A stretch of DNA of 43,232 nt from an uncultured Collinsella sp. (GCA_902492855.1 CABUMU010000001.1:1-43232); one strand, 5' to 3'. Numbered from the stretch's first letter, positions 22,778-31,486 are shown. Notes: generated by a model from the sequence alone, not told the origin. Numbers and translations: made by a program.

Positions 22778-23905
22778 ATGACGACCGTGATTTCACATCT
22801 CTCCGCCCTCCGCGCAATTCGTCGCGCACGACGGGCGTACTCTGCCCTACCCTGGGACTCCGTTGATAGCGAACAGCAAGCACAGGCCTTGGCTGGCTGC
22901 ATTCCCAACAATGACGCGATAGACTTTGGCGCACTTTCGATACTCGACGCCTGGAATGAAGATGATTCCGAACTGCTCGATCTTCTCGTTTCAAACGAAG
23001 ACAACAGGCGCCCCGACAAGCGACTTCTTCAGCATATTCTCTCCGCTCCGCTTCCTGAAGGTGCAATTATGCACGTCGAGGCCGACATCTACGCTACGTC
23101 TCCTGCCATGACAGCCATGCTTTGTTCCAAGAATGAATCAGTCGCCAAAACCTTGATGCTACTCATGGAACTGCTCGGAACCTACTCCCTTCCTCCCGGG
23201 GCAACATACCCCATTGCCCATGACGACATCTGGCCCAAGGGCGATGGCTGCGCAGCGACGGGCGATCTCGATTGCTTGGGCAACCAGTCGGTGGTCGAGC
23301 AACAGAACGAAACCCGCTACGAACAGGCACACTACAAATGCGAGCCCGCCACGACCATCGAAGAGCTCGAGACTGTTGCACAGCTTGCCAAAAGCAGCTC
23401 ATACACCTCATTTCGCACGGCAGTCAAGCTCGCCCGACCCGGATCTGCATCCCCAGCCGAATCCCTAATGTTTGCCGTTCTCGGAGCGCCCATGCGCTTT
23501 GGCGGATTCGGATGTTGCAGCCTGCCCATGGGAGGCCTGCTACTCAACTATCGAATCGACTTCGACACCCTTGCGGTCAACATGTCCTCGGGCATCCCCT
23601 ATGCCATCTGTGACCTATATTGCCCGGCAGCCGGAGTCGACAACGAATACAACGGAATTGGGCACGAGCTTCAAAACGCTCGCATCCACGATGGCAATCG
23701 AAATAATGGCCTCAAGGCAATGGGCATCCACGTCCTGGTTATCAATCGCGACCAAATGAAAGACCTTGTTGCACTCGAAGCCTTCGCCCAAACGATGCAT
23801 CGACTCGCGGGAGTCCGATTCCGATACCGTATCAAGGGCTATCGCAAGCGTCAGGCCGCTTGGCTCAACGCCCTGCGGGCCGGAATCAGCCTTGCGCCGG
23901 TCTAA
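22778..23905 (+). CDS. Hypothetical protein with PD-(D/E)xK/DUF559-like C-terminal domain
   Basis: 375 residues, not recognised as a named protein. The C-terminal third contains CDLYCPAAGVDNEYNGIGHE followed by ARIHDGNRNNGLKAMGIHVLVI, which resembles the D...ExN/ExK...R...L...G..V core of Vsr/DUF559-type endonuclease folds and of AbiEi-like proteins common in Coriobacteriia. The N-terminal two thirds have no motif I can name. The codons are less GC-rich than those of neighbours prs and pth. No Shine-Dalgarno is seen before the ATG. The gene sits alone between two copies of the same inverted-repeat element (22421 and 23939), which suggests a transferred accessory module. A defence or DNA-processing role is inference. 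Confidence 0.7.
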   Translation: MTTVISHLSALRAIRRARRAYSALPWDSVDSEQQAQALAGCIPNNDAIDFGALSILDAWNEDDSELLDLLVSNEDNRRPDKRLLQHILSAPLPEGAIMHVEADIYATSPAMTAMLCSKNESVAKTLMLLMELLGTYSLPPGATYPIAHDDIWPKGDGCAATGDLDCLGNQSVVEQQNETRYEQAHYKCEPATTIEELETVAQLAKSSSYTSFRTAVKLARPGSASPAESLMFAVLGAPMRFGGFGCCSLPMGGLLLNYRIDFDTLAVNMSSGIPYAICDLYCPAAGVDNEYNGIGHELQNARIHDGNRNNGLKAMGIHVLVINRDQMKDLVALEAFAQTMHRLAGVRFRYRIKGYRKRQAAWLNALRAGISLAPV

Positions 23906-23938
23906 ACGGCGAATCACCCGCGCGCCGCCGAACAGGAC

Positions 23939-24142
23939 TGGACAGTTAGTTCAAATACGTATAAATGGACACATTGAATTAGGCTGTTTTGCGGCTATCT
24001 CTATACCATTCGCCCTATTTGAAGGCAGGGCAGACTTCAAAACAGCGCCATATGGACTAACTAAAGCTCCAAAACAACGTATCGGCATTGAATTGAGCAC
24101 TTCGAGTCCTCAGAACTTATACGTATCCGAACTAACTGTCCA
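23939..24142. repeat. 204-bp inverted-repeat element, copy B
   Basis: 24-nt terminal repeats of the same family as copy A (TGGACAGTTAGTTC then ATACGTAT), with two mismatches between its arms. The 156-bp interior is different from that of copy A. It lies 33 bp past the nuclease-like gene and about 115 bp before pth. Confidence 0.9.
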
Positions 24143-24256
24143 CCTCTGATTTCGACGGCCGTCCAAACGCCCCTAAACGCCCTCAATTACCCTCCATTTG
24201 ACAGCGGCAACAGGGTCGCTCACCATAGCAGGCGACAAATCGACGAAAGGAAGCAC

Positions 24257-24886
24257 ATGGCAGCTGCACAGCCGCTTAAGATTCGCATGGTTGCCGGGCT
24301 TGGCAACCCTGGCGAGGAATATGCCGAGACCCGCCACAACGCCGGCTTTAAGGCAATCGACGAGCTGGCCCGTCAGGCCGGCGTCACGTACTGGAAAAAC
24401 CAAGCAGGCGCCGAGGTCGCGCTCATCAATATCAACGATGCTGAGGAAGAGGGTGGCAAGCGCCAGATTGTGCTGGTCAAGCCGCAGTCGTACATGAATA
24501 CCTCGGGCGGCCCCATCTCCAAGCTCTGTCGCGAGTACAAGATCAAGGCCGAGGAGCTGCTCGTAATCCACGACGAGCTCGATATTCCCGCCGGCGACGT
24601 GCGTGTTAAGGTGGGCGGCGGCCATGCCGGTCACAACGGCCTGCGTTCCATCATCGACAAGATGGGCAGCCGCGACTTCAGCCGCATCCGCACCGGCATC
24701 GGCAACCCTCCCGGCAAGATGGCCGTCGCCGACTACGTTCTTAAGCAGCTGCGCGCCCGCGAGGCCGAGGATTTCCAGGACACCTGCGCCCGCGCGGCCG
24801 ACGCCGCCGGCCTGGCGATCGTGCACGGCGTGGTCTATGCCCGCGACCATGTCAACGGCGCCGCCTCCGCCAACGGCAAGCACTAA
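24257..24886 (+). CDS. pth: Peptidyl-tRNA hydrolase
   Basis: A 209-residue enzyme that frees tRNA from stalled peptidyl-tRNA. Family motifs: MVAGLGNPGEEYAETRHNAGF (catalytic His at about 27), YMNTSGGP, the HDELDIPAGDVRVK stretch with its catalytic Asp, and GGGHAGHNGLRSI. AAAGGAAG precedes the ATG. It lies after element B and before element C, separate from the transhydrogenase genes downstream. Confidence 0.96.
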   Translation: MAAAQPLKIRMVAGLGNPGEEYAETRHNAGFKAIDELARQAGVTYWKNQAGAEVALININDAEEEGGKRQIVLVKPQSYMNTSGGPISKLCREYKIKAEELLVIHDELDIPAGDVRVKVGGGHAGHNGLRSIIDKMGSRDFSRIRTGIGNPPGKMAVADYVLKQLRAREAEDFQDTCARAADAAGLAIVHGVVYARDHVNGAASANGKH

Positions 24887-24904
24887 AACCTATCATTTAG
24901 GAAC

Positions 24905-25070
24905 AGGTTTATTTTGGCAGGTTTTACCTGCGGAAACGCCCCAGTTGCGGCATCGCAATCAACCGCGCGCCGACATACATGCATAGCACCCCAAAGGGGG
25001 CCGGCCTCATCACAACCCGAGGCCGGCCCCATTTGCCGTTTTACCTGATAAAACCGACCAAAATAAACCT
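24905..25070. repeat. 166-bp inverted-repeat element, copy C (different family)
   Basis: 22-nt ends: AGGTTTATTTTGGCAGG at left and, in complement, AGGTTTATTTTGGTCGG at right (20 of 22 match). The centre holds a 12-bp GC hairpin (24997-25030). It fills most of the 374-bp gap between pth and the Nfn genes. Confidence 0.85.
24997..25030 (+). terminator. GC-rich hairpin downstream of pth
   Basis: GGGGCCGGCCTC-10nt-GAGGCCGGCCCC, a perfect 12-bp stem followed by ATTTGCCGTTTTACC. The T-run is weak and displaced, so termination is only probable. Confidence 0.5.
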
Positions 25071-25149
25071 CTCCCCCTTTGGTAGGCCAAAGTGGATAAA
25101 CCCTGCTCCCAACCGCCGAAGACACACGTAAGTGACATGTCCATGAGGG

Positions 25150-25155
25150 TATAAT
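25150..25155 (+). promoter_or_regulatory. -10 box upstream of the Nfn genes
   Basis: A perfect TATAAT about 105 nt before the first start codon. No good -35 was found at 16-18 bp. If used, the mRNA would have a leader of about 100 nt. Confidence 0.4.
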
Positions 25156-25260
25156 TTGCACCGTATGTCTGCACAACGCCTGTGCACGTACGGTTTTATT
25201 CGGGCTACCGTCCATTTCCGTGGAGGCACGGTTCGGCGGCCCTAACAAGAGAGGGGTTCT

Positions 25261-26100
25261 ATGTATAAGATCCTGGAGAAGACGCAGTTCTCGGAGAAGG
25301 TGTTCAAGTTCCGCATCGAGGCGCCCGCAATCGCCAAGCATGCGCACGCTGGACAGTTCCTCATGGTTCGCGCCAACGAGACGGGCGAGCGCGTCCCGTT
25401 TACCCTGGCCGGCTGGAACGGTGACGAGGGCTGGGTCGAGTTCATCTTCATGGTGATCGGCAAGACCACCGAAATGCTTTCCACCTACGAGGCCGGCGAG
25501 TCGCTGCGCGACGTCGTGGGCCCGCTGGGAGTTCCCACCGAGATGGCCGAGGGCCCCTGCGCCGTCATTGGCGGCGGCGTCGGCCTGGCAATTGCCTTCC
25601 CGGTCGCCAAGCACCTGGTCGAGACCGGTCACGAGGTGCACGCCATCATGGGCGCCCGCACCAAGGACCTCCTGCTCATGGAGGACCAGTTCCGCGAGCT
25701 CCTCGACGAGGACCACATCCATATCACCACCGATGACGGCTCCTACGGCGAGCAGGGCGTTGTCACCGCTCCGCTGGAGCGCCTGCTGCAGGACAAGGCC
25801 GTGAGCCAGGTCTTCTGCGTCGGCCCCGTTCCGATGATGAAGTTCTCGACCCTCACCGCCCAGAAATACGACACCCCCATCACCGCGTCCCTCAACCCCA
25901 TCATGGTTGACGGCACCGGTATGTGCGGCTGCTGCCGCGTCGAGGTGGGCGGCGTGACCAAGTTCGCTTGCGTCGACGGCCCCGACTTCGATGCCACCCT
26001 GGTCGACTGGGACGACCTTCGTGCCCGCCAGGCCGCTTACCGTTCCGAAGAGGGCGAGTCCCTCAAGGCCTATGAGGAAAAGAGCTGCGCATGCCACTAG
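25261..26100 (+). CDS. NADH-dependent ferredoxin:NADP+ oxidoreductase small subunit (NfnA/NfnS type)
   Basis: A 279-residue FAD/NAD-binding ferredoxin-reductase-like protein of the PyrK/HydG family that forms, with the next gene, the flavin-bifurcating transhydrogenase. RVPFTLAGW is the FAD-binding segment, AVIGGGVGLAIAFP the NAD(H)-binding loop, and the C-terminal DGTGMCGCCRVEV with a later C (FACVDGPDFD) the 2Fe-2S ligand region. Length fits the family. AGAGAGGGG lies just before the ATG. The stop overlaps the next start by 10 nt. It exchanges electrons between NADH, NADPH and ferredoxin, which complements the ferredoxin-linked hydrogenase in this window. Confidence 0.9.
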   Translation: MYKILEKTQFSEKVFKFRIEAPAIAKHAHAGQFLMVRANETGERVPFTLAGWNGDEGWVEFIFMVIGKTTEMLSTYEAGESLRDVVGPLGVPTEMAEGPCAVIGGGVGLAIAFPVAKHLVETGHEVHAIMGARTKDLLLMEDQFRELLDEDHIHITTDDGSYGEQGVVTAPLERLLQDKAVSQVFCVGPVPMMKFSTLTAQKYDTPITASLNPIMVDGTGMCGCCRVEVGGVTKFACVDGPDFDATLVDWDDLRARQAAYRSEEGESLKAYEEKSCACH

Positions 26101-27500
26101 TTAACGGTCGTTTCGTTGCCGATATGAAGTCGCCCCGCACCCCCGATAACGAGGAGCCGGCTGCCGAGCGCGCCTGCGACTTCCGCCCCGTCGACAAGGG
26201 CTTCACCGAGGAGATGGCGCTGGCCGAGGCTGAGCGCTGCCTCAACTGCAAGAAGCCGTTCTGTGTTGAGGGCTGCCCCGTCAACATCAACATTCCCCGC
26301 TTTATCGAGCAGATCCGCGCGAAGGACTTCGGCGGCGCTCTCGATACCATCCGCGAGGACTCCATGCTTCCCGCCATCTGCGGCCGCGTCTGCCCGCAGG
26401 AGAACCAGTGCGAGGGCAAGTGCATCCGTGGTAAGAAGTCCGAGCCCGTGGCCATCGGCCAGCTCGAGCGCTTCCTGGGTGACCGCCCCGAGCTCGCCTC
26501 CACGCCCAAGATGGCCCCCAAGAACGGCAAGAAGGTCGCCGTCGTTGGCTCCGGCCCGTCCGGCATCACCTGCGCCGGCGAGCTCGCCCGCAACGGCTTT
26601 GACGTTACCGTCTTTGAGGCCTTCTTTACCGGCGGCGGCGTGCTGGTCTACGGCATCCCCGAGTTTCGTCTGCCCAAGGCAGTCGTCAAGCGCGAGATCG
26701 ACGGCCTGGAGGACATGGGCGTCAAATTTGAGTACAACTCCGTCGTGGGCAACATGGCCACGGCCGAGGAGCTGTTCGAGCAGGGCTTCGACGCCATCTA
26801 CGTGGCGACCGGCGCCGGCCTGCCCAAGTTCCTCAACGTCCCCGGCGAGAACCTGCCCAACGTCTTCTTCGCGAACGAGTACCTCACCCGCGTGAACCTG
26901 ATGAAGGCCAACAAGTTCCCCGAGTACGACACCCCCACCAAGCACGGCAAGAACGTCGTCGTCTTTGGCGGCGGCAACGTGGCTATGGACGCCGTCCGTA
27001 CCGCCAAGCGTCTGGGCGCCGAGCACGCCATCATCGCTTACCGCCGTACCGAGGACGAGATGCCCTGCCGTCGCGCCGAGCTGCACCACGCTAAGGCCGA
27101 GGGCGTCGAGGTTCTGCCGCTCGTCTCCCCGCTCGAGTTTGTCGCTGGCGAGGACGGCTCCGTATGCGCCGTCAAGGTCCAGAAGATGGAGCTCGGCGAG
27201 CCTGACGAGTCCGGCCGTCGTCGCCCGGTGCCCATCGAGGGCGCCATCGAGGAGATTCCCTGCGACGTCGCAATCTCGGCTATCGGCACCAACGCCAACC
27301 CCTTCGCAAAGAAGATCGGCGGCAAGATGGAGCTCAACAAGTGGGGCTACATCGTTGCCGACGAGGAGACCGGCCAGACCACCGATCCCCGCATCTGGGC
27401 CGGCGGCGACATCGTCACCGGTGCCGCTACGGTCATTCTGGCGATGGGCGCCGGCAAGAAGGCCGCTGCCTCCATCACCAAGAGCCTGCTGGGCGAGTAA
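26091..27500 (+). CDS. Nfn large subunit / glutamate synthase small-subunit-like (NfnB, GltA family)
   Basis: 469 residues. The N-terminal region has two cysteine clusters, CLNCKKPFCVEGCPV and CGRVCPQENQCEGKC, binding two 4Fe-4S clusters. Then come a FAD Rossmann motif VVGSGPSGITCAGELA, an NADP motif VVFGGGNVAMDAVRTA and the C-terminal GDIVTGAATVILAMGAGKKAA FAD segment. This is the bifurcating-FAD and NADPH subunit of NfnAB; the same fold serves as the GltD-like subunit of NADPH glutamate synthase, but the adjacent NfnA-type gene and the absence of a large GltB gene favour Nfn. It overlaps the previous gene by 10 nt, showing translational coupling. A terminator follows. Confidence 0.9.
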   Translation: MPLVNGRFVADMKSPRTPDNEEPAAERACDFRPVDKGFTEEMALAEAERCLNCKKPFCVEGCPVNINIPRFIEQIRAKDFGGALDTIREDSMLPAICGRVCPQENQCEGKCIRGKKSEPVAIGQLERFLGDRPELASTPKMAPKNGKKVAVVGSGPSGITCAGELARNGFDVTVFEAFFTGGGVLVYGIPEFRLPKAVVKREIDGLEDMGVKFEYNSVVGNMATAEELFEQGFDAIYVATGAGLPKFLNVPGENLPNVFFANEYLTRVNLMKANKFPEYDTPTKHGKNVVVFGGGNVAMDAVRTAKRLGAEHAIIAYRRTEDEMPCRRAELHHAKAEGVEVLPLVSPLEFVAGEDGSVCAVKVQKMELGEPDESGRRRPVPIEGAIEEIPCDVAISAIGTNANPFAKKIGGKMELNKWGYIVADEETGQTTDPRIWAGGDIVTGAATVILAMGAGKKAAASITKSLLGE

Positions 27501-27528
27501 TCACCTACAGCGCTAGCCACCAAACGGC

Positions 27529-27567
27529 AAAGTCCCCGTCGAGCACACGCCCGGCGGGGACTTTTTC
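27529..27567 (+). terminator. Terminator of the Nfn operon
   Basis: AAGTCCCCG ... CGGGGACTT followed by TTTCT, about 30 nt past the stop. Confidence 0.88.
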
Positions 27568-27583
27568 TATGCCGGCCGACCGA

Positions 27584-27620
27584 CCGCCACAAAGGGGACA
27601 GGCACCTTTGTGGCGGTTTT
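27584..27620 (+). repeat. GGGGACAG-type hairpin between converging genes
   Basis: CCGCCACAAAGG-9nt-CCTTTGTGGCGG, a perfect 12-bp stem followed by TTTTGG. It contains the motif AAAGGGGACAGGCACC, which recurs in variant form in other gaps of the window. It may serve as a second terminator; it also abuts the stop of the minus-strand gene at 27627. Confidence 0.75.
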
Positions 27621-27626
27621 GGTCGG

Positions 27627-28250
27627 TTAGCCTTCGAGTTGGGCCACCTTGTAGCGGTAGGCTGCGGCAATAACGTCTTTGCAACCCTCGCGGCCCAGCT
27701 TGGCGCGGTTGACGACGATGTCTTTACCGCTCGTCATCTTCCACTTTCCGGCACTGTAGCGCTTATAGAACGCCTCGCGCGCCTTCTGCTGTTGCTTGAC
27801 CAGCTTGGCACCCTTCTTTTTGTTAAGGCCACGCTTTTTGCGCACGATCTCGACGCGGTCCTCAAAGGGGGCTGTCACCAACACGGCAATGTGGTTGGGG
27901 TTGTTGCGCAGCAGGTAATCGGACAGACGGCCTTCGATAATGCAGCTCTCGGTCTCGCCCAGATCCAAAATCACCTGGCTCATCTTTTGGAACAACTTAT
28001 CCGAGTACGAACGCGCATCGTAGCGGTCGGGCAGAAACGCCATGTTCTCCACGGCCAGGCGCTCGTCGTAGGCGGCCATCTTGTCGAGCGACTCGCCCGC
28101 GCGCAGCGAAGCACGCACCAGCAGCTCGTTATCGTACAGCGGAATCCCCAGCTCATCGGCGAGGATACGACCAATCTCGTGGCCCTCGGCGCCAAAGTCG
28201 CGCGCGATGGTAATGACCACAGGATTCTTCTTATTCTCCAGATCGCTCAT
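27627..28250 (-). CDS. Cytidylate kinase-like family protein
   Basis: 207 residues of the AAA/cytidylate-kinase-like family common in gut anaerobes. The N-terminal VVITIARDFGAEGHEIGRILA replaces the canonical P-loop, as is usual in this family. The segment CIIEGRLSDYLLRNNPNHIAVLVTAPFEDRVEIV is the NMP-kinase-like core. KKKRGLNKKK- and SGKWKMTSGKDIVVN-type segments follow. The true nucleotide substrate is not established. The ATG has AAAGGAATCGCG upstream; an upstream GTG would add 15 residues overlapping the hairpin at 28269. It is the last gene downstream of the amino-acid transporter operon, 48 nt after the second permease. Confidence 0.82.
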   Translation of the reverse strand: MSDLENKKNPVVITIARDFGAEGHEIGRILADELGIPLYDNELLVRASLRAGESLDKMAAYDERLAVENMAFLPDRYDARSYSDKLFQKMSQVILDLGETESCIIEGRLSDYLLRNNPNHIAVLVTAPFEDRVEIVRKKRGLNKKKGAKLVKQQQKAREAFYKRYSAGKWKMTSGKDIVVNRAKLGREGCKDVIAAAYRYKVAQLEG

Positions 28251-28268
28251 CGCGATTCCTTTCTCTAT

Positions 28269-28295
28269 GTGACAAAGGGGCTGTCCCTTTGCCAC
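28269..28295. repeat. Hairpin between the permease and the kinase-like gene
   Basis: GTGACAAAGGG-GCTGT-CCCTTTGCCAC, an 11-bp stem with one mismatch. On the minus strand it contains GGGACAG, matching the dispersed motif family. It may separate the ABC operon from the kinase-like gene; no T-run follows. Confidence 0.7.
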
Positions 28296-28298
28296 ATT

Positions 28299-28937
28299 CT
28301 ACGCTGCCACCATTCGCCTCTGATATGCGCGAACCAGCAGCGAGATACCAAAGTTGAGCACAAAGTACATCGCGAAAACCAGGCCGTAGAGCATAAGAAC
28401 CTGCGACAGGTCGATCGCGTGGGCCATCACGACGTTTGCCGTGTACATGAGCTCGGCCACGTTAATGCCCGAAAGATACGAGCTGTCCTTGATGACGGTC
28501 GTGCACTGGCTAAACAGCGCCGGAATGATCGTCTTAAACGTCTGCGGCAGAATGATGTAGCGCATGGTGGCAAAAAAGCCGAAGCCCTGGCTCTGCGCCG
28601 CCTCAAACTGGCCACGTGGAATCGAGTTGAGACCGCCGCGCACAATCTCGGCCATAACAGCGCTGGTAAACAGCGTAAAGGCGATGGTCGAAATCACAAT
28701 GTCCAAACCCTGCACCGTAAAGTAGATAAACAGAATCCACAGCAGGTTCGGCGTGCAACGGAACAGTTCGATATAGGCGCTCACCAAAATACGGAATGGA
28801 CGGGGCGCATAGCTCTTAACGAGCGCCAGCACCGTGCCAAAGATGAGCGAGAAAAAGATCGACAGCGCCGAGATCTCGATCGTCTTAACAAAGCCGCCCC
28901 AAATGTAGAGCAGGTTGGTCGCGTTGAAGATTTCCAT
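28299..28937 (-). CDS. Polar amino-acid ABC transporter permease (HisM/GlnP type), second
   Basis: A 212-residue integral membrane permease. The sequence has the HisMQ-type hallmark EIVRGGLNSIPRGQFEAAQSQGF followed by LPQTFKTIIPALFSQ (EAA loop), the contact site for the ATPase. Several hydrophobic helices are present. It starts 3 nt after the other permease and should form a heterodimer with it. Confidence 0.93.
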   Translation of the reverse strand: MEIFNATNLLYIWGGFVKTIEISALSIFFSLIFGTVLALVKSYAPRPFRILVSAYIELFRCTPNLLWILFIYFTVQGLDIVISTIAFTLFTSAVMAEIVRGGLNSIPRGQFEAAQSQGFGFFATMRYIILPQTFKTIIPALFSQCTTVIKDSSYLSGINVAELMYTANVVMAHAIDLSQVLMLYGLVFAMYFVLNFGISLLVRAYQRRMVAA

Positions 28938-28940
28938 GCG

Positions 28941-29687
28941 CTAGGCCTCCTCTACGTTGTCGAGTCCCAGCTCGGCCAGGCTCACGCCGCGCGGACGCTC
29001 CTTGGAGCGGCGCTCGAGCCACTGCACCAGCATGGCGAGCGGAAAGCAGATGATGAAGTACATAAGGCAGCAGACGATATATCCCTGCAGGTAGCCGTAC
29101 AGACTCACAAAGTTGTCGGAACGGTACATAAGGTCGCCGCCGGCCACGAGCGCCAGCACCGACGTGTTCTTGACCAGGTTGAGCGCCTGGTTACACAGCG
29201 GCGGCAGAATGATCTTGAACGTCTGGGGCAGCACGATGTACCAGTACGCCTGCGCACGGGTGAAGCCCTGGCTCTGGGCCGCCTCCATCTGACCGCGCGG
29301 AACCGCCTCGATACCAGTGCGGATGACCTCCGAAATGTAGGCCGCGTGATACAGACCCACGCCCAAGAAGCCCAGCACGAACGGCGCGATGCGCACCGGC
29401 TGGTCGGCACCGGTTATGGCCTGCAAAAACTGCGGACCGGCCATGTACATAAAGAGCACCTGCACGGGCAACGGGGTGTTCTGGTAAAACTCCACGTACA
29501 CGCGGCTTATGGCGCGCAGCACGCGCGAGCGAGTGGTAGAGAACACGCCCAGCAGCGTGCCCAGCACCAGCGACAACAGCAGGCCGGCAACGACCACTTG
29601 CAGCGTCACGCCAAAGCCCTCCCAGAAGGGCCCCATATTTTGAAATGTCGTCGACCAACGGTCGGCGTCAAATAATCCTTCGAGCAT
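28941..29687 (-). CDS. Polar amino-acid ABC transporter permease (HisQ/GlnP type), first
   Basis: 248 residues with the EAA-type loop SEVIRTGIEAVPRGQMEAAQSQGFT, then LPQTFKIILPPLCNQ, and about five hydrophobic helices. The start is the ATG of MLEGLF, preceded by AAGGAAGG; the open frame extends 11 codons further to a GTG-type start without such a site. It lies 25 nt after the substrate-binding protein gene. Confidence 0.93.
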   Translation of the reverse strand: MLEGLFDADRWSTTFQNMGPFWEGFGVTLQVVVAGLLLSLVLGTLLGVFSTTRSRVLRAISRVYVEFYQNTPLPVQVLFMYMAGPQFLQAITGADQPVRIAPFVLGFLGVGLYHAAYISEVIRTGIEAVPRGQMEAAQSQGFTRAQAYWYIVLPQTFKIILPPLCNQALNLVKNTSVLALVAGGDLMYRSDNFVSLYGYLQGYIVCCLMYFIICFPLAMLVQWLERRSKERPRGVSLAELGLDNVEEA

Positions 29688-29712
29688 TTGATTCCTTCCT
29701 TGGACGATGTGC

Positions 29713-30588
29713 CTATACAAGACCCCAGGTCTTGACCTCTTGGTCGAGCCAGCCGTCGGCCAGGCGATCGCAAATCACCTGATCGACCACGGCCGAAAGG
29801 TCGCAGCCCTTCTTGGTCGCCACGCCGTAGCCCTGCTCGCCAAACTTGACCTCGGGCTGCAGCAGCTCAACGGTCTCGTTCATATAACCGGCCAGCGTGG
29901 AGCGGTCCATGGCAAAGACGTCGATATTGCCGGCGTCGAGCGAACTCTTGATGATGGGGTAGCCGCTAAAGGCCCTAAACTCTGGCTTGCAGCTAAAGCC
30001 GTTGTCCTTGATCATCTGCTCGATGAGGCCCTGTGTGGTGGCACCCTGGCTCACGCCAATGACCTTGCCATCCAGATCCTCAATCGAGGTAAAGCCCGAA
30101 CGCTTCTTGACCATGAGTCCCACGTAGTCGGTGCGGTACGGCGTCGAGAAATCCCAGCTCTTCTTGCGCTCGTCGGTGATGGTGTAGGTCGCCGCGACCA
30201 CGTCGAGTTGGCCGTTATCGATCAGCGGGCCGCGTGTCTTGGGCGTTACGTCGGTAAACTCGACAAGCTCCTGGGCGCGGGCCTCCTTGTAGCTCACGTC
30301 AAAGACAGCAGCGGCGATCTGATAGCACAAATCGACTTCCATGCCCTCAAAGCGGCCCTTGGCGGTGTCGTAATAGCCGTAGCCGGGAACATCCTTCTTA
30401 ACGCCGGCATTCAGATGGCCACGCGATTTGATGGCCGCAAGCTTGGACCCCTTGTCGGAGCCCTCGCCGCTGGTGGAGTTGCCGCAACCGGTAAGCGCGG
30501 TCCCCGTCAGCGCAAGCATGCTGGCGCCAGCCAGCTGCAAAAAGTGACGGCGCGACACGGCCGCCCTCGTCATATCCGTCATGTCCAT
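29713..30588 (-). CDS. Amino-acid ABC transporter substrate-binding lipoprotein
   Basis: About 291 residues of the family 3 solute-binding proteins. The leader SRRHFLQLAGASML...LTGCG carries a twin-arginine-like pattern and a lipobox (LTGC), so a Tat-exported lipoprotein is likely. The mature part has the usual GYYDTAKGRFEGMEVDLC, DVVAATYTITDERK, FSTPYRTDYVGLMVKK and IDVFAMDRSTLAGY segments. A polar or acidic amino acid is expected as ligand; the exact one cannot be read. ATG 30588 is preferred, with the GTG one codon earlier also possible. It begins about 8 nt after the ATPase stop. Confidence 0.93.
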   Translation of the reverse strand: MDMTDMTRAAVSRRHFLQLAGASMLALTGTALTGCGNSTSGEGSDKGSKLAAIKSRGHLNAGVKKDVPGYGYYDTAKGRFEGMEVDLCYQIAAAVFDVSYKEARAQELVEFTDVTPKTRGPLIDNGQLDVVAATYTITDERKKSWDFSTPYRTDYVGLMVKKRSGFTSIEDLDGKVIGVSQGATTQGLIEQMIKDNGFSCKPEFRAFSGYPIIKSSLDAGNIDVFAMDRSTLAGYMNETVELLQPEVKFGEQGYGVATKKGCDLSAVVDQVICDRLADGWLDQEVKTWGLV

Positions 30589-30596
30589 CACCGCGC

Positions 30597-31328
30597 CTAG
30601 TGCAGAATCTTGGACAGGAACTCGCGGCAGCGCGGGTTTTCGGGATTATCGAAGAAGTGCTCGGGCGTGCCCTCCTCCAGGATGCGGCCGTCCTCCATGA
30701 AGATGACGCGATCGGCCACCTGGCGCGCGAAGCCCATCTCGTGCGTCACGCAGATCATGGTGATGTCCTCCTGCGCGAGCTCAATCATAACGTCTAGAAC
30801 CTCCTGGACCATCTCGGGGTCGAGCGCCGAAGTCGGCTCGTCAAACAGGATGATGGGCTGCTTGGTGCACAGGGCACGAGCGATGGCGATGCGCTGCTGC
30901 TGACCACCCGAGAGATTCTGCGGATACTCACCGGCCTTATGCGCCATGCCGACGCGCTTGAGCGCGGCGATGGCGATCTCGGTCGCCTCCTCCTTGCTCT
31001 TCTTTTGCAGCTTGATGGGCGCGAGCGTCAGGTTGCCCAACACCGTCATGTTGGGATACAGGTTGAACTGCTGAAACACCATGGAACTATACTTGCGAGC
31101 CATCTCCAGGTGATTCTTTTTGGTGAGCGGTGTACCGTCAATGATGACCTCGCCCGACGTGGGCTCCTCAAGATAATCGACGCAACGGATGAGCGTCGAC
31201 TTGCCAGAGCCGGAAGGCCCGATCATTACGAGTTTCTCGCCGCGCTTGACGGTAAGGTTGATATCTTTGAGCACATGCAGATCGCCAAAGTACTTGTTGA
31301 GATGCTTGATCTCGATCATGTCTGCCAT
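30597..31328 (-). CDS. Amino-acid ABC transporter ATP-binding protein (GlnQ/HisP type)
   Basis: A 243-residue ATPase energising the transporter encoded just downstream. Walker A GPSGSGKSTLIR, Q-loop VFQQFNLYPNMTVLGN, signature LSGGQQQRIAIARAL, Walker B PIILFDEPTSALDPE and the H-loop VTHEM are all intact. AGGGAAGGGAC precedes the ATG. It is the first gene of the operon; a 186-nt gap separates it from the YqeY gene upstream. Confidence 0.96.
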   Translation of the reverse strand: MADMIEIKHLNKYFGDLHVLKDINLTVKRGEKLVMIGPSGSGKSTLIRCVDYLEEPTSGEVIIDGTPLTKKNHLEMARKYSSMVFQQFNLYPNMTVLGNLTLAPIKLQKKSKEEATEIAIAALKRVGMAHKAGEYPQNLSGGQQQRIAIARALCTKQPIILFDEPTSALDPEMVQEVLDVMIELAQEDITMICVTHEMGFARQVADRVIFMEDGRILEEGTPEHFFDNPENPRCREFLSKILH

Positions 31329-31454
31329 GAATGTCCCTTCCCTGCGTTTACATGAGTTGAACTATTGTACGGAAAGAACCACGTTTCCGCAGCCCACACT
31401 ACATTCCCGTAAAGAACCCGCAACCTTCCACCCACTCATTGGGGACAGCCCAGC

Positions 31455-31486
31455 AAAAAGGGGCGCGACCATGACGGCCACGCCCC
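31455..31486 (-). terminator. Terminator of the foldase/YqeY genes
   Basis: Minus strand GGGGCGTGGCC-GTCAT-GGTCGCGCCCC followed by TTTTTGC, about 30 nt past the YqeY stop. Confidence 0.92.
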
